A stretch of DNA of 64,000 bases, taken from contig NZ_BILV01000001.1 of NCBI RefSeq assembly GCF_004000745.1, forward strand, positions 1 to 64,000, read 5' to 3'. The DNA is from Paenibacillus barengoltzii NBRC 101215 (lineage in GTDB: Bacteria; Bacillota; Bacilli; Paenibacillales; Paenibacillaceae). Position 1 is the first letter of the stretch. Each line of letters begins with the position of its first letter. The translations under genes were made by a program, and so were the position numbers. Below, piece by piece: positions 61,641 through 64,000 of this stretch. The notes under the pieces are model-generated. The model had not been told where the DNA came from. It searched no databases and saw only the letters and a program-made list of their open reading frames with translations.

Positions 61641-63041
61641 TCAATATACCTGCGTGTCCAAATTGTAGCTTTCCATATTTTCCTTCACCCGCTGCATAAA
61701 GCGGCCGCAAATTACGCCGTCCAAAATCCGGTGGTCCAAGGACAGGCACAGATTAGCCATCGAACGGACGGCAATCATATCGTTGATCACAACCGGCCGC
61801 TTCACGATCGACTCAAACGTCAGAATCGCGGCTTGCGGGTAATTGATAATCGGTTGCGTCAAAATGGAACCAAAGGAACCGGTATTGTTCACCGTAAACG
61901 TGCCGCCCTGCATGTCTTCCAGCTTCAACTTGCCGGAGCGGACCTTCGTTGCCAGCTCCTCGATTTCCCGTGCCAGACCTGCGATATTTTTCTGATCGGC
62001 CTTCTTGATGACCGGCGTCAGTACCGAATCCTCGGTCCCAACGGCAAGGGAGATATTGATATCGCGTTTGACGATGATCTTGTCCACAGCCCATACCGAG
62101 TTCATGATCGGATAATCCTTGATGGCTCCTACAACCGCCTTCAGCAGGAAAGCCAGGTACGTCAGATTGACGCCTTCCTTCTGCATAAACTCCTGCTTGA
62201 TCTTGTTACGCAGCTGGACCAGGTTGGTCACGTCGACCTCGATCATCATCCAGCCGTGTGGAATTTCCGACACACTTTGGCGCATCCGGGTTGCGATCGT
62301 GTTGCGGATCGGGGTTACGTCGATAAAATACTCGGAACGGTCGCCCCCTTCCACCTCGATGGTTGGGATCGGCGGGTTCTCCGTCAAGTGCAAGCCGGAA
62401 TGACGCACTGGACCCGGAGCATCGTTGATCACGGCCGGGATCACGCGCTGCGACACCGGTGTAGCTGAAGACGCTGTTGGCGCTGACTGCAGCGGCACGG
62501 ACGGTGCAGCAGCCGTCGTTGCTGCCGGTGCTGGTGGCGCAGCAACACTGCCGCGGCCGCCTTGCTCGATGTAAGCCAGCACATCCTTCCGCGTAATCCG
62601 TCCGCCAAGCCCCGTGCCCGTAATTTGCCGCAGATCAATCCCGTGTTGGGCAGCTAACGTCTGCACGGCCGGCGAATACCGGTGGCGCTGCGACTGATCG
62701 GGCTGTTCCCCCGCACTTGCCGCGCCGGCAGCAGAACGGGCGGCTTCATTCACCGCTGAGTCGCCGGCTGGCGCATCAGCAGCCGCGTTCGCCGTCTCGA
62801 TCCGACAGATCACGGCACCAACCTGAACCTCTTGCCCTTCTTCTGCTAGCAGCTCGCCCATTACACCGTCGACCGTCGAAGGGATTTCCGCATTTACTTT
62901 GTCCGTAATAACCTCAAGGATCGGCTCGTATTGTTCAACGGGATCCCCCGGCTTCTTCAGCCATTTCCCGATCGTCGCCGAGACAAGCGATTCGGCGAGC
63001 TGGGGTAATTGCACGTCTATCAATGTTTTATTGGATGACAT
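61641..63041 (-). CDS. bkdB: 2-oxo acid dehydrogenase E2 (dihydrolipoyl acyltransferase), probably branched-chain
   Basis: A 466-residue E2. One lipoyl domain carries the modified K48 (ITDKVNAEIPS), then a Pro/Ala linker, a peripheral subunit-binding domain (about 128-168, GTGLGGRITRKDVL), a second linker and the catalytic domain with DHRILDG. The lipoyl motif TDKVNAE fits branched-chain or generic 2-oxo acid E2 better than pyruvate E2. ATG 63041 has GAGG at 6 bases. It follows E1-beta by 18 bases. Confidence 0.88.
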   Translation of the reverse strand: MSSNKTLIDVQLPQLAESLVSATIGKWLKKPGDPVEQYEPILEVITDKVNAEIPSTVDGVMGELLAEEGQEVQVGAVICRIETANAAADAPAGDSAVNEAARSAAGAASAGEQPDQSQRHRYSPAVQTLAAQHGIDLRQITGTGLGGRITRKDVLAYIEQGGRGSVAAPPAPAATTAAAPSVPLQSAPTASSATPVSQRVIPAVINDAPGPVRHSGLHLTENPPIPTIEVEGGDRSEYFIDVTPIRNTIATRMRQSVSEIPHGWMMIEVDVTNLVQLRNKIKQEFMQKEGVNLTYLAFLLKAVVGAIKDYPIMNSVWAVDKIIVKRDINISLAVGTEDSVLTPVIKKADQKNIAGLAREIEELATKVRSGKLKLEDMQGGTFTVNNTGSFGSILTQPIINYPQAAILTFESIVKRPVVINDMIAVRSMANLCLSLDHRILDGVICGRFMQRVKENMESYNLDTQVY

Positions 63042-63059
63042 TCGTATCCTCACTCCCAA

Positions 63060-64000
63060 TCAATAAAGCGCCAATTGAAGCATCGCTTCTTTGACCTTAT
63101 CTTTGCTAAGCATAAAGAACTTCTCCATCGGAGGGCTAATCGGCATCGCCGGAACGTCCGGTCCGCACAGTCTTGCAATCGGAGCATCCAACTCGAACAA
63201 GCACTCTTCAGAAATAATCGCCGATACTTCTGCACCAATACCGCCGGTTTTATTATCCTCATGGATAATTAGGACCTTGCCTGTCTTGCGGGCAGCCTCA
63301 ATAATAGCTTCGCGGTCCAGAGGCTGCAGCGTGCGCAAATCAAGAATGTGGGAGCGGATCCCTTGCTCTGCCGCCAGCTCTTCCGCAGCCTGCATCGCAA
63401 AATGCAGCGGCAAGCTGTAGCTTATAACCGTAATGTCATCGCCTTCCCGCAGCACCTTCGCTTTGCCGATCGGAACGATATAATCGTCCTCCGGCACCTC
63501 TTCCTTGATGAGCTTATAACATTTCTTATTCTCAAAGAACAACACCGGATCGGGGTCGCGGATCGCTGCCTTCAGCAAGCCTTTGGCATCATAAGCGGAA
63601 TAAGGGGCAACGATCTTCAGCCCCGGGGTACCGAAGAAAATCGATTCCGGACATTGGGAATGGTACAACCCGCCAAAAATCCCGCCGCCGATTGGAGCGC
63701 GGACCACAACCGGGCAATTCCAGTCGTTGTTGGAACGATAGCGAATTTTCGCCGCTTCGTTAATAATCTGGTTCGTCGCCGGCAGCATAAAGTCCGAATA
63801 TTGCATTTCTGCGATCGGCTTCAGACCATACATCGCTGCACCAATCGCAACACCGGCAATGGCCGATTCCGCCAGCGGCGTATCGATGACGCGCATTTCA
63901 CCGAACTGCTCCTGCAGCCCTTTCGTTGTGGTGAACACGCCGCCCTTAACGCCGACGTCTTCCCCCAGAACAAACACGCTTTCGTCCCGCTCCATTTCTT
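63060..64000 (-). CDS. bkdAB: 2-oxo acid dehydrogenase E1 beta subunit (5' end cut by window)
   Basis: About 313 codons of an E1-beta subunit are visible, with VFVLGEDVGVKGGVFTTT, ESAIAGVAIGAAMYG and the C-terminal half. The true start is likely about 15 codons beyond the window, because the frame is still open at 64000 and the family usually begins before REEMERD. With E2 and an unseen E1-alpha it decarboxylates branched-chain 2-oxo acids (source of iso and anteiso fatty-acid primers) or a related substrate. Confidence 0.88.
   Translation of the reverse strand, partial: EMERDESVFVLGEDVGVKGGVFTTTKGLQEQFGEMRVIDTPLAESAIAGVAIGAAMYGLKPIAEMQYSDFMLPATNQIINEAAKIRYRSNNDWNCPVVVRAPIGGGIFGGLYHSQCPESIFFGTPGLKIVAPYSAYDAKGLLKAAIRDPDPVLFFENKKCYKLIKEEVPEDDYIVPIGKAKVLREGDDITVISYSLPLHFAMQAAEELAAEQGIRSHILDLRTLQPLDREAIIEAARKTGKVLIIHEDNKTGGIGAEVSAIISEECLFELDAPIARLCGPDVPAMPISPPMEKFFMLSKDKVKEAMLQLALY

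Overview
The window looks like core chromosome of an endospore-forming Firmicute, most likely Paenibacillus or a close relative. The evidence is gene content (spoIVA, spoVIF, spoIIAA-AB-sigF, spoVA genes, spmA/B, ytfJ, ypeB, tlp, spoIIM), purine-rich ribosome binding sites with many TTG and GTG starts, about 50% GC, and gene order that mostly follows the Bacillus subtilis hbs-to-nudF region. Almost all genes are on the minus strand. No rRNA, tRNA, CRISPR, phage or insertion sequence with a transposase was seen. Start sites were chosen from ribosome binding sites and family lengths and often lie inside the longest open frame.

Layout, left to right. 0.1-6.1 kb: TRAP (mtrB), HU, the spore-coat ATPase SpoIVA, a YphF-like lipoprotein, a nucleotidyltransferase-fold/2Fe-2S ferredoxin pair, a YphE-like membrane protein and SpoVIF. 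6.4-16.8 kb: lipid and nucleotide housekeeping (gpsA, plsY, der, an S1-domain protein, plsC, cmk), YpfB-like and YpfA-like proteins, ypeB without sleB, a 50-residue CxxC protein, prsW and a MecA paralogue. 17-20.8 kb: the least understood part, with two membrane-anchored proteins of unknown function, a lipoprotein polysaccharide deacetylase, and an unknown membrane protein translationally coupled to a CPBP-family protease. 20.9-23 kb: serA behind a T-box riboswitch. 23-29 kb: resA-resB-resC-resD-resE (cytochrome c biogenesis and redox two-component system).

29-40 kb: rluB, dacB-spmA-spmB, ytfI-ytfJ, scpA-scpB, and the riboflavin operon ribD-ribE-ribBA-ribH behind an FMN riboswitch. 40-45 kb: tlp, ppiB, lysA and spoVAA-spoVAB-spoVAF behind a good sigma-G promoter. 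45-56 kb: deoD, a split chromate transporter, the spoIIA operon with a sigma-H promoter, dacF, and nucleoside salvage (pdp, pupG, drm), then xerD, yqzK and fur. 56-64 kb: spoIIM, an EndoQ-type nuclease, nudF, the small gene mciZ, a TPR-like protein, an M20 peptidase, the miniprotein gene prli42, lipB, and the E2 and E1-beta genes of a 2-oxo acid dehydrogenase, the last cut by the window edge.

I found no clearly new multi-gene system. The best leads are small or structural: a MITE-like intergenic repeat family with inverted ends and a covarying internal hairpin, two other large inverted repeats, a ResE kinase that has almost lost its extracellular domain, a spoVA operon lacking AC, AD and AE, a nucleotidyltransferase-ferredoxin pair, and three genes of 33-59 codons (mciZ, prli42 and a CxxC protein).
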